Shown here piece by piece: positions 55,895 to 64,000 of a stretch of DNA of 64,000 nt. Origin of the DNA: Rhizobium glycinendophyticum (lineage in GTDB: Bacteria > Pseudomonadota > Alphaproteobacteria > Rhizobiales > Rhizobiaceae); contig NZ_VFYP01000004.1 in NCBI RefSeq assembly GCF_006443685.1, positions 186,001 to 250,000 on the forward strand. The letters are read 5' to 3'. The notes beneath the pieces are model-generated. The model had not been told where the DNA came from. It did not search any database and worked only from the letters and a program-made list of their open reading frames with translations. Numbering within the stretch: position 1 is the stretch's first letter; the number at the start of each line of letters is the position of its first letter. The position numbers were made by a program, and so were the translations under genes.

Positions 55895-57694
55895 TTGGAA
55901 GAGGAATTTTATTTCGGGAGGTTTTGCTTGGTCCCTGCGAGGCGAACCCTCCTGCAGGGAGAGACCATTGTTCCGATCGGCAGTAGAGCGATGGATATAC
56001 TTCTATTCCTCACTGCCCATCCCGGGAGCCTCAAGACCAACCAAGAGATCGTGAAGCACGTATGGCCGGAAACCTTTGTAGGCGACGCTAATCTTCGGGT
56101 TCACGTCTCCGCATTGAGAAAGGCGCTTGGCGATACGAAAGCCGAGCCTCATTTTATCGCCAACGTTCCAGGTCGCGGGTATGTGTTTGTCGCGCCCGTG
56201 GAGCGCCGCCCCTCAAAGGCCGCCCCCCTCCCCCTAAAGCGACAGGTTTATCGCGGTATCGAGCGCTCGAAGATTTACGGTCGCGACCAAAGCATAAAAG
56301 CGGTGTTGGCGCAGCTCGTTCAAAGTCGTCTTGTCACCATAACGGGACCGCGCGGCATCGGAAAGTCGACCGTGGCGACCGCGATTGCGGCGATATTGTC
56401 GCGTCGGCTGGACGTCCATCGGGTCGAACTTTCAGATGTGGCTTCAGGTGAGCTTCTATCCACTGTAATCTCAACAGCGCTTGGCCTCCGGTCCCGTGCC
56501 GGTGATATGGTAGGTACAATTTCGAGCGCTCTTGACGTCAAACCTGCGCTGGTCGTGTTGGACGGATGTGAGCATCTGATAGACGATACTACCAGGTTCG
56601 TTGAAGCGGTGCTGAACCGCACGACCTCGGTTTGTTTCTTGGTTACGAGCCGCGAGCCGCTTGGGGTAGTAGGTGAACGTGTGCACCGTTTGTTGCCCCT
56701 GAATGTTCCAGAAGCTGACGCCAGCCTTGAGGAGGCCCTGAAGTCGCCCTCAGTCCAACTTTTCGTGGAGAGAGCAGATGCATATCTCGGCGGATACGAG
56801 TTTCGCCCAGAAGATGTTCCCGTAATCATCGACATATGCGCACGGGTTGACGGGATCGCGCTGGCCATTGAACTCGCGGCCGGTCGCCTCAAACCGATGG
56901 GCTTTGCATCCCTTAGCAAATCGCTCGCCGAGTGTTTCAATGTTCTCAGCCACGGGCGGCGCACGGCCCTACCAAGGCACCAAACACTACGGGCGGCCCT
57001 GGAGTGGAGCTACATGTTGTTAACGCCAGCCGAGCAAGTCGGACTTGCCGAACTGTCCGTCATCAGAGGTTGGTTCACCATGAGCGCGGCGGAGTCGGTG
57101 ATGACCAGTAACGCCGATGATCTCCTAACGACTCTTGTCGCCAAATCGCTGGTCGTCATCTCTCAGAATGCGAATGATCACGTATATCGGTTGCATGATA
57201 CCACGCGCATCTACGCAGGCGAAAAACTTGCGGAGCGCGGAGAATTCGACGCCACGATGGGGAGGCTCGCAGATTTTCTGTGTAAACTACTCGACAGCTC
57301 CGCCTTGACGACGGACCCGCATACCATGGCTGACGACGCGAGCGACTTCGGGTATGTTGTCCCCAGCCTCAGGGCCTGCCTCGATTGGGCTTTGACCGGA
57401 CCAGGTGACAGGCTGCTCGGGGCGCGGCTTACCGCCGCGGCTCTGCCATTGTTCTTCAAGCTATCTCTCTTCGACGAATTGATTGCTGCAGTTTCCGCAT
57501 CGATCGCCTTCCTTGACGTCAACCCAGAGGTCGATGAGGCCTGCAGAACGAAACTGTACGCGGCGCTCGTATGGCCACAGCTCATGGCCGCCGATGCTCC
57601 GGAAGGAGACGTCGAGGCATGGACCTCGTCGAGCCGCATTAGCCAGAAACTTGGGGATGTGGGTCATCACCTTCGATCTGGGGACTATGGATAG
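55895..57694 (+). pseudogene. Second winged-helix/STAND regulator, truncated by frameshift
   Basis: Paralogue of the 50915-53689 regulator: MEEEFYFGRFCLVPARRTLL start, SRAMDILLFL, NLRVHVSALRKALGDTK, NVPGRGYVF, GPRGIGKSTVATAI, VVLDGCEH, TSREPLG, VDGIALAIELAAGR, HDTTRIYAGEKL. It stops after HHLRSGDYG, at residue 599, against about 924 in the paralogue. In the neighbouring frame the lost region continues WGLWIDA, matching the paralogue's IWVDA, so a small deletion near 57680 truncates it. The winged helix and ATPase are intact, so it may retain some DNA binding; the TPR part is gone. Confidence 0.75.
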
Positions 57695-58411
57695 ACGCAG
57701 ATGAAGGGAAGCGATGTATCGCCTGGCACCGTCACCCTCAGACGTATCGCGCTAGCCTATTTTCGGTTCGGAGACAGGGAGCCCAGGTCGTTCTCGCCAC
57801 TGCAGCGGGCGGTCATGCCAATTTGCCCAACTTCAGAGAGCCTTACCCGCTGAGGACGAGCGCCCGTCCTTTTTCTCCTCGACAAAGGGGCGAGACGACC
57901 TCGCCAACACACTGCCCCCGGGCAAATGATACTTCCGGATTTCGACGCATCTCAAAGTTCAATATGCTGGCATGATAGCTAACGACAGAAGCCACGCCAT
58001 GGCCTCCGCCTCAGATTGACGTGAATTGCGGGAAGCCGGTCGCGATAGTTCCTGGAAAGACCTCCGAAGTTCCCCCGTATCCAACTGGCGGACGCCTTCT
58101 GACTTTAGAGCAGCCCAACTCAGCGGCTCTCCTCGCGGCACATGCCTTTCATATAAGCGGAATGGAAGGCCGTAGACGCATCGTCTGGCCATTGAAGAAT
58201 CGTTCGCCGTTCGCACCGATTTACGACGCTTAACTCGCCAGCGAAACCTCGCTCAGGCACCGTGATCTTGTCAGAAGCCGACGAGGGAAGATGACACGAA
58301 CGAATAAGCGGACACCCTCGCATGGCGCTTACCGGCGAAGACACAAAGCGAGGGGGCCACGGAAGCAAAACCGAATATCGGCTGAGTTAAACCAAAACGG
58401 GGTACAGGTTG
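57695..58411. other. Region of decayed sequence
   Basis: About 720 bp downstream of the truncated regulator. It should contain the lost TPR region, but I could not recognise it beyond the first codons. Short frames on either strand (for example minus 57959-58216) have no ribosome site and no family. Confidence 0.4.
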
Positions 58412-58870
58412 ATGATCTTTCTCGCGCTACTCATCGGTGGCATTTCAGGCTTGCGGGCGATGACGGCTCCAGCCGCGGTCGCTTGGGCTGCGAACCTTGG
58501 TTGGTTCGACATTTCGCAAACACCGCTGGCGTTCGTTGGCTATAGGTGGTCTCCTTGGATTTTGACAGCTCTGGCGGTTTGCGAGCTTATTGCCGACCAA
58601 CTCCCGAGCACTCCTTCGCGGAAAGTGCCGATCCAACTCACCACACGCATTGTCATGGGCGGTTTATCTGGTGCGGCAATCGGTGCGGCAGGAGGATCGT
58701 TCGCCGGCGGGTCGGCCGCAGGGATCATAGGCGCTGTCCTCGGCACCTACTGCGGCGCAGCTGTCCGCAGCAAACTCGCGGCATCCTTCGGAAGCGACCT
58801 TCCCGCAGCCCTCATTGAGGACGTAGCCGCTGTTGGGGGTGCACTACTTATCGTTTGGTCTGTGTCATGA
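58412..58870 (+). CDS. DUF4126 family membrane protein
   Basis: 152 residues from ATG 58412. Three to four membrane helices with the family features: LLIGGISGLRAMTAPAAVAW near the N terminus, AVCELIADQLP and a Gly/Ala-rich AIGAAGGSFAGGSAAGIIGA segment. Function unknown; inner membrane. Its stop overlaps the next start by 4 nt (ATGA), so it is coupled to the disulfide oxidoreductase. Confidence 0.85.
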   Translation: MIFLALLIGGISGLRAMTAPAAVAWAANLGWFDISQTPLAFVGYRWSPWILTALAVCELIADQLPSTPSRKVPIQLTTRIVMGGLSGAAIGAAGGSFAGGSAAGIIGAVLGTYCGAAVRSKLAASFGSDLPAALIEDVAAVGGALLIVWSVS

Positions 58871-60231
58871 GGACTTTCGACGCCATTTTCATCGGCGCAG
58901 GCCAAGCGGGGCCCTTTCTGGCGGCTCGAATGGCCTCCTCAGGGCGCAAGGTCGCGCTGATCGAGCGTAGGTATCTAGGCGGCACCTGTGTCAACGCCGG
59001 ATGCATGCCGACAAAGACGCTCGTCGCGAGTGCCAGGACCGCGCATGTTATTCGCCGTGCTTCCGAATATGGGGTTTCGATTGTTGGTAAGATCGAAATC
59101 GATATGAAAGCCGTGCATGACCGGGCGGAAAAAGTAACGCTTGACGCTCGCCGTGGGCTGGAGGTTTGGTTCGACGGGCTCAAGAGCCTGTCGTTGATAT
59201 ATGGACACGCCCGGTTTGCAGACCCCGCCACTATCGAGATCAACGGGGAGCGCATCACCGCCCCGCAAATCTTCATTAATGTCGGTGCACGTCCGTCTAT
59301 TCCCGATTACCCTGGCCTCACCGCAGTGCCGTACCTGACCAGCTCCTCCATACTACAGCTGACCATAGTTCCTCGCCATTTGGTCGTGCTTGGCGGGAGT
59401 TATATCGGATTGGAATTCGCGCAGATGTACCGCCGCTTCGGCGCAAAGGTCACCATTATCGAACGGGGCGGCCATCTAGCTTCCAGGGAAGACGAGGATA
59501 TCTCCGATGCCATCGCTGCGATTGTGCGTGCGGAGGGCATCACCGTTCATACGGAGGCAGTCGGACTTTCTTTTCGCGAGACCTCGGATGAAATCGAGGT
59601 GACGATGGACAGCGGAACCATCAGAGCGAGCCATGTCCTTGTCGCCACGGGCAGACGGCCAAACACCGATGATCTCGGACTAGATTTGGCGGGTGTCGAG
59701 ATCAACGATAGGGGATACATCCTCGTCGACGATAAACTCTCCACGAACGTTCCGGGCATATGGGCCCTTGGCGACTGCAACGGCCACGGCGCGTTTACGC
59801 ACACCTCTTACAACGACTTCGAGATCGTGGCAGCGAATCTCTTCGACGGAGCGGACCGACGGCTTACCGATCGAATTCCTGCCTACGCTTTGTATATCGA
59901 CCCCCCGCTCGGGAGGGTCGGCATGACGGAGCGCGAAGCCAGGGCGTCGGGCCGACCGATCCTAGTTTCGAAGAGACCAATGAGCCGTGTCGGCCGCGCT
60001 GTAGAGCGAGGAGAGACGCACGGTTTCATGAAACTCATTGCGGATGCGGAGACGCGACAAATACTCGGGGCCGCCATTCTCGGCATTGAGGGTGACGAGG
60101 CGATACATGGCATCATAGACGCGATGAACGCACGTACGCCTTACCCGACCTTGAAATGGTCGGTACCCATCCATCCAACGGTTTCAGAACTCCTGCCTAC
60201 GCTTGTAGGAGACCTCCAGTCAGTTCCTTGA
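58867..60231 (+). CDS. FAD-dependent pyridine nucleotide-disulfide oxidoreductase
   Basis: 454 residues, like mercuric reductase and dihydrolipoamide dehydrogenase. FAD loop GAGQAG at 10-15, redox-active Cys41 and Cys46 in GGTCVNAGCMPTK, NAD loop VVLGGSYIGLEFAQ, ALGDCNGHGAFTH and the C-terminal interface HPTVSELLPTL. No N-terminal HMA domain and no C-terminal vicinal Cys pair, so a true mercuric reductase is unlikely. Substrate unknown; a stress-related disulfide is a fair guess. It starts within the DUF4126 stop codon. Confidence 0.87.
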   Translation: MRTFDAIFIGAGQAGPFLAARMASSGRKVALIERRYLGGTCVNAGCMPTKTLVASARTAHVIRRASEYGVSIVGKIEIDMKAVHDRAEKVTLDARRGLEVWFDGLKSLSLIYGHARFADPATIEINGERITAPQIFINVGARPSIPDYPGLTAVPYLTSSSILQLTIVPRHLVVLGGSYIGLEFAQMYRRFGAKVTIIERGGHLASREDEDISDAIAAIVRAEGITVHTEAVGLSFRETSDEIEVTMDSGTIRASHVLVATGRRPNTDDLGLDLAGVEINDRGYILVDDKLSTNVPGIWALGDCNGHGAFTHTSYNDFEIVAANLFDGADRRLTDRIPAYALYIDPPLGRVGMTEREARASGRPILVSKRPMSRVGRAVERGETHGFMKLIADAETRQILGAAILGIEGDEAIHGIIDAMNARTPYPTLKWSVPIHPTVSELLPTLVGDLQSVP

Positions 60232-60386
60232 GCTCTGCCTGGAAAGCGAAGTGCATACCCTGCAGGCTCGATTTTGCGGTGCAGGCCACTGGTGGGGAAG
60301 GATAATCTTCCTGTCTCAAATCTCTTAACAGCTCCACGCCCGGCATCCGTCGGGCGAACGGTGGCGCTTTGAAAAGGATACATATC

Positions 60387-60950
60387 ATGAGCAAGAAAGC
60401 ATTGATCGTCGTCGACATTCAAAACGACTATTTCCCCGGGGGCAGATGGACCCTGTCCGGCGTGGAGGCGGCCGCCCGCAATGCGGCTCGGCTGATCGCG
60501 GACGCGAGGTCGGCAGGCGATCTCGTCGTGCATATCCGACACGAATTTCCCACTGCCGACGCGCCGTTCTTCCATCCGGGATCGGAGGGAGCAGCGCTCC
60601 ATCCAAGCGTAATGAACCTCGATAACGAACACGTTGTGCTCAAGCATCAGATCAATTCCTATCGCGACACTGACCTGAAGCAGCACCTCGACAAAAACGG
60701 CGTCGAGGAAGTCGTTGTCTGCGGCAACATGAGCCACATGTGCGTTGACGCCATCACTCGCGCTTCGGCCGACTACGGCTATCCCGTCACCGTGATCCAT
60801 GATGCCTGCGCCTCACGCGATCTCGAATTCAATGGAGTGACCGTGCCCGCACATCTGGTTCACGCGGCCTTCATGTCTGCACTGGGCTTCGCCTATGCAC
60901 GTATGCAGTCGACAGAAGATTATCTCGGCTCAACCGCCAAGGCAGCGTGA
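60387..60950 (+). CDS. Cysteine hydrolase, isochorismatase family
   Basis: 187 residues. Catalytic triad: Asp10 (VVDIQNDYFPGG), Lys86 (VVLKHQINSY) and Cys119 (NMSHMCVDAITRA). ATG 60387 starts the conserved MSKKALIVVD; the ATG at 60369 upstream is not preferred. Intact and normal length. Likely an amidase of a small molecule. Followed by a strong hairpin and then the catalase gene. Confidence 0.9.
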   Translation: MSKKALIVVDIQNDYFPGGRWTLSGVEAAARNAARLIADARSAGDLVVHIRHEFPTADAPFFHPGSEGAALHPSVMNLDNEHVVLKHQINSYRDTDLKQHLDKNGVEEVVVCGNMSHMCVDAITRASADYGYPVTVIHDACASRDLEFNGVTVPAHLVHAAFMSALGFAYARMQSTEDYLGSTAKAA

Positions 60951-60955
60951 TTTTC

Positions 60956-60978
60956 CCGGACGGCATTCTGCCGTCCGG
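60956..60978 (+). terminator. Hairpin between the cysteine hydrolase and the catalase
   Basis: Perfect 10-bp stem CCGGACGGCA-TTC-TGCCGTCCGG, starting 6 nt after the stop. It has no T run, so it may partly terminate or stabilise the upstream mRNA 3' end; the catalase starts 32 nt further on. Confidence 0.6.
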
Positions 60979-61009
60979 TCCCACACGACAAACAAGATAG
61001 GGGAACGCA

Positions 61010-62461
61010 ATGAAACCTACGCTCACCCATGCCAACGGTGCGCCCGTCGTCGACAACCTGAATATACAGACGGCGGGCCCGCGCGGACCCGCACTACTTC
61101 AGGATATCTGGCTTATCGAGAAGCTCGCCCATTTCGATCGTGAAGTCATACCCGAGCGGCGCATGCACGCCAAAGGTTCGGGAGCCTATGGCACGTTCAC
61201 CGTCACTGGTGACATCACCCGATTTACGAAGGCGAAGCTCTTCGACTCGGTCGGTAAGCAGACACCCGCATTCGTTCGCTTCTCCACGGTCGCCGGAGAA
61301 AGAGGGGCTGCCGATGCAGAACGTGACATCCGGGGGTTCGCAGTCAAATTTTATACCGAGGAAGGGAATTGGGACATCGTTGGCAACAATACGCCCGTCT
61401 TCTTCTTCCGTGATCCCCTGCGCTTTCCCGATCTTAACCACGCCGTCAAGCGTGACCCCCGCACTGGCATGCGGAGCGCGAGCAACAACTGGGATTTCTG
61501 GACCTTACTTCCCGAAGCGCTGCATCAGGTCACCATCGTCATGAGCGATCGTGGCACGCCGAAGTCTTACCGGACGATGCATGGCTTCGGGTCGCATACC
61601 TTCAGCTTCACCAACGCCGCTAACGAACGTGTGTGGGTCAAATTTCATTTTCGCTGCCAGCAGGGTATCCACAATCTTACCGATGAGGAGGCGGCAGCGG
61701 TCATCGGCAATGACCGTGAAAGCCATCAACGCGATCTCTACGAGGCTATCGAGACCGGAGACTTCCCCCGATGGACCTTATGCGTGCAGGTAATGACAGA
61801 AGAACAGGCAGCCGGCCACAGGCACAATCCATTCGACCTCACCAAGGTCTGGCCACATGGCGACTATCCGCTGATCGAAGTCGGGGTCCTCGAGCTGAAC
61901 AGAAATCCGGCCAATGTCTTCGCCGAGGTTGAGCAGGCAGCGTTCAGTCCGGCTAACATCGTTCCGGGGATCGGGTTCTCACCGGATCGGATGTTGCAAG
62001 CGCGGCTATTTTCCTATGGCGACGCCCAGCGATACCGCCTCGGTGTCAACTTCAACCATATCCCGGTCAACGCGCCGAAATGCCCATTCCATTCCTTCCA
62101 TCGTGACGGTGCAATGCGAACCGACGGTAACGGCGGGTCGACGCTCCACTACTATCCGAATTCCGAGGCGGAATGGGAGACCAGACCCGACATGGCAGAG
62201 CCGCCGCTGCCGACAGGTGCCTATGCAGCACATTTCGATCACCGGGTTGATGAGGATCACTTTGAACAGCCCGGTGACCTTTTCAGACTGATGTCACCGG
62301 AACAGCGGCAGCAGCTTTTCGACAACACCGCGCGGAGCATTTGCGGAGCCGGTAGGCACATCAAGGAGCGCCACATCGCGAACTGCACGAGGGCGGACCC
62401 CAGGTACGGTGCTGGGGTTGCGACTGCTTTGGCTATAGTCTCGTCTCAGGCGGCTGAGTGA
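61010..62461 (+). CDS. katA: Catalase (small-subunit, haem)
   Basis: 483 residues, the size of clade 3 catalases. Distal His53 in [11 protein letters not shown], Asn126 in [11 protein letters not shown], haem-tyrosine in [14 protein letters not shown] near residue 336, and the [14 protein letters not shown] block are all present. Breaks down hydrogen peroxide in the cytoplasm. ATG 61010 behind a TAGGGGAACGC site. The membrane protein follows after 7 nt, making an operon. Confidence 0.95.
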   Translation: MKPTLTHANGAPVVDNLNIQTAGPRGPALLQDIWLIEKLAHFDREVIPERRMHAKGSGAYGTFTVTGDITRFTKAKLFDSVGKQTPAFVRFSTVAGERGAADAERDIRGFAVKFYTEEGNWDIVGNNTPVFFFRDPLRFPDLNHAVKRDPRTGMRSASNNWDFWTLLPEALHQVTIVMSDRGTPKSYRTMHGFGSHTFSFTNAANERVWVKFHFRCQQGIHNLTDEEAAAVIGNDRESHQRDLYEAIETGDFPRWTLCVQVMTEEQAAGHRHNPFDLTKVWPHGDYPLIEVGVLELNRNPANVFAEVEQAAFSPANIVPGIGFSPDRMLQARLFSYGDAQRYRLGVNFNHIPVNAPKCPFHSFHRDGAMRTDGNGGSTLHYYPNSEAEWETRPDMAEPPLPTGAYAAHFDHRVDEDHFEQPGDLFRLMSPEQRQQLFDNTARSICGAGRHIKERHIANCTRADPRYGAGVATALAIVSSQAAE

Positions 62462-62468
62462 GGGATTT

Positions 62469-63605
62469 ATGATGAGGCGATTGTCTCTAAGCGCGGGTTT
62501 CTTTGGGTGCGCGATAGCGATGCCTTTGACGGCGCAAGCTCATGTCAAATGGTTTGCGCCTTACATCGTCGGCGCACCGCCGCAGCCGATCTCTAAAGTG
62601 CTGACCGACCTCTGGTTCTGGGTCGGAATTGGTTTGGTGGTCGTCTTTTTCGTGCTGACCCGCCTTGTCGAAATCAGCGAGTTTGGAGCACGCATTCACG
62701 ACGGCCTAGACCGCGTCACAGGACCGTTGTGGAACCGTCTCGACGACTACGTGCGTGCGACCGTTGGCGCGTTCTTCGTCGCGATCTTCTCGGTCGGCGG
62801 CGTTTACCTCACGCCTGATCTCAAAACCCCAGCTGAATGGGTATCCTGGCTTCAGTTATTGATCGCCGCGTGTATCTTCTCGCGTAGTACAATGCCGCTG
62901 GCGGGAGTCGGCATTCTGGCGCTGTGGTTTCTCGCCATCCGAGATTACGACCTGTTCCATTTGTTCGATTATTTGGCTTTGGGTTCGGGTGTCGCCGCCT
63001 ATCTCATATTGGAACCCTTGAAGAACGACGGATGGAGATCGCATCGCTTCGAAGCTCTTCGCTGGGGGCTCGCCATCGCGCTGATGTGGTCCAGTCTCGA
63101 AAAGTTCGCCTATCCGGACTGGTTCTATCCGCTCGTCGTCGAAAAGCCGTTCCTCACCTTTGGCATGCCACAGGACGTATTCATTCCAATGGCCGGCGTC
63201 GCCGAATTCACCATGGGCTTCGGTCTTTTATGGACACCCTTGATCCGACGTCTGTCTGCAATCGCATTGATCCTCATCTTCAGCGCTGCCGTTTGGCCGT
63301 TCGGGCGTGTTGATCTCATTGGTCATGGTTTGATTATGGCAATCCTGGTGGCAGTCGCCTGCGATCAGTGCCGGGTCACGCGGTTCCTGCCATCGCTCAA
63401 GGTTCACCTGACGGCCATACCTGGCGGGATCGCCGGTGCTTTGGTGGTGTTCGCCGCCTCTTATTGGGGCTTGCACCTCGCATTCTACGGAACCGACGGG
63501 TTCACAGGTCCCGCAACCACTGAGCGGACAACACATTCCCACAATGCCGAGCAACCACATGGACCAACTTCGGATACAGGTATCGGGGCTCCGCCGACCA
63601 AATGA
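62469..63605 (+). CDS. DoxX-like multi-pass membrane protein
   Basis: 378 residues (or 377 from the second ATG at 62472). Signal-like N terminus, then about eight hydrophobic segments, the last near residue 330, and a polar His-rich tail (THSHNAEQPHGPTSDT). The middle part resembles the DoxX fold (WGLAIALMWSSLEKFAYPDW; GVAEFTMGFGLLWTPLIR). DoxX-like proteins work with redox enzymes at the membrane; function here unknown. Linked with the catalase, it may serve in respiratory or oxidative stress. Confidence 0.78.
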   Translation: MMRRLSLSAGFFGCAIAMPLTAQAHVKWFAPYIVGAPPQPISKVLTDLWFWVGIGLVVVFFVLTRLVEISEFGARIHDGLDRVTGPLWNRLDDYVRATVGAFFVAIFSVGGVYLTPDLKTPAEWVSWLQLLIAACIFSRSTMPLAGVGILALWFLAIRDYDLFHLFDYLALGSGVAAYLILEPLKNDGWRSHRFEALRWGLAIALMWSSLEKFAYPDWFYPLVVEKPFLTFGMPQDVFIPMAGVAEFTMGFGLLWTPLIRRLSAIALILIFSAAVWPFGRVDLIGHGLIMAILVAVACDQCRVTRFLPSLKVHLTAIPGGIAGALVVFAASYWGLHLAFYGTDGFTGPATTERTTHSHNAEQPHGPTSDTGIGAPPTK

Positions 63606-63632
63606 AAATTCGATGCACGTATTGTGGATATC

Positions 63633-63645
63633 ATAGGACTCCTAT
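63633..63645. promoter_or_regulatory. Palindromic operator candidate for the MarR gene
   Basis: Perfect inverted repeat ATAGGA-C-TCCTAT, 11 nt upstream of the MarR ATG (63657) and among TATATATA bases. The spacing and position fit autoregulation by the MarR protein. It would also be close to the end of the DoxX-like gene. Confidence 0.5.
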
Positions 63646-63656
63646 ATATAAGCACT

Positions 63657-64000
63657 ATGGAAACGCCAAAGAACCCAACGTCTGTCAACCACCGCATCCG
63701 AGAAGGTCTTTCTCGCATTGCCATCGCCATGCGAATGGACGACTGGAGCCGCGCCAAGGTCAGCGGAGTTAACCCGACCCAGCTTGCCATTCTGGAACTG
63801 CTGGAGGGCCGAAAGGACGGACTGGTGGTCAAGGATATCGCTGCCAACCTCGGTGTCTCCCAGCCGACGGCGACAGACTCTATCTTGGCACTCGAACGCA
63901 AGAGGTTGGTAGCAAAGCGTAACACAGGAACTGGCAAGCGCGGCGTTAATGTCGGCATTACGCTGGAAGGACTCTCGGCGCTCAAGGTCGATAACTCGGC
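63657..64000 (+). CDS. MarR-type winged-helix regulator (3' end outside window)
   Basis: The frame from ATG 63657 reads METPKNPTSVNHRIREGLSR, then QLAILELLEGRKDGLVVKDI, AANLGVSQPTATDSILALER, KRLVAKRNTGTGKRG and runs to the right edge without a stop. The winged helix is clear (DIAANLGVSQPTATDSILAL as HTH). No SD is strong (AGCACTATGG). Following the catalase/DoxX pair, it may sense an oxidant or a phenolic compound and regulate that operon. About 114 residues are visible. Confidence 0.75.
   Translation, partial: METPKNPTSVNHRIREGLSRIAIAMRMDDWSRAKVSGVNPTQLAILELLEGRKDGLVVKDIAANLGVSQPTATDSILALERKRLVAKRNTGTGKRGVNVGITLEGLSALKVDNS

Noticed and set aside
58867..60231. Calling the disulfide oxidoreductase a mercuric reductase
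   Set aside because: It lacks the N-terminal metal-binding domain and the C-terminal Cys pair, and no other mer genes are present.
1..64000. CRISPR array, tRNA or rRNA genes, repABC replication genes
   Set aside because: No regular spaced repeats, no tRNA or rRNA sequence and no RepA/RepB/RepC-like protein seen in the window.

Overview
The window is a stretch of a large conjugative plasmid from a Rhizobiaceae host (Rhizobium, Sinorhizobium or Agrobacterium type). The reasons are a Ti/pSym-type trb operon, a quorum-sensing pair traR/traM, divergent traAFBH and traCDG operons around a Q-type oriT, and a block of conserved unknown genes typical of repABC plasmids (DUF736, ArdC-like, DUF7007-like, ParB-like, giant methylase-helicase, DUF1419, toprim). 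No repABC, traI, rRNA, tRNA or CRISPR was found in the window.

Layout. 1-9.2 kb: trbB (cut by the left edge)-C-D-E-J-K-L-F-G-H-I, the type IV secretion mating-pair apparatus. 9.2-10.5 kb: traR (LuxR type, TTG start) and, convergent to it, its antiactivator traM. 10.6-12.4 kb: a small decayed area with a frameshifted Xre regulator and a toxin-antitoxin pair whose antitoxin is intact but whose toxin is broken. 12.4-18.0 kb: traH, traB, traF, traA (relaxase-helicase), all on the minus strand. 18.1-18.25 kb: oriT with a cluster of inverted repeats. 18.3-20.7 kb: traC, traD, traG on the plus strand.

20.9-38.8 kb is the leading region, the part that enters the recipient first if the nick is on the plus strand at about 18150, as the oriT layout implies. 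It opens with decayed genes (Icc-like phosphoesterase, WGR protein, two small ORFs) and a secreted thermonuclease-like protein, then has a run of mostly minus-strand genes: a 56-aa coiled-coil protein, DUF736, an ArdC-like antirestriction protein, unknown proteins, a ParB-like protein, a 1696-aa DNA methylase/SNF2 helicase, DUF1419 and a toprim protein. Five of these genes have very long, nested imperfect palindromes (about 125-200 bp) just upstream. Their strand is the one whose template would be the incoming single strand. I propose that the palindromes are single-stranded-DNA promoters (Frpo-like) for early antirestriction genes; this is the most interesting point in the window.

38.8-40.2 kb holds an IS3-family transposase remnant. 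From 40.2 kb the content changes to chromosomal-style accessory functions: a metallo-beta-lactamase-fold hydrolase, a PAS histidine kinase with two response regulators, then a minus-strand series of redox and hydrolase genes (WrbA, three alpha/beta hydrolases, an SDR, a Tat-exported MBL hydrolase). Next come a winged-helix/STAND ATPase/TPR regulator, a DUF599 membrane protein, an AraC regulator and a second STAND regulator that is truncated by a frameshift. The right end carries DUF4126, a disulfide oxidoreductase, a cysteine hydrolase, a clade-type small catalase, a DoxX-like membrane protein and a MarR regulator cut by the edge. Together these suggest a module for quinone, electrophile or peroxide stress.
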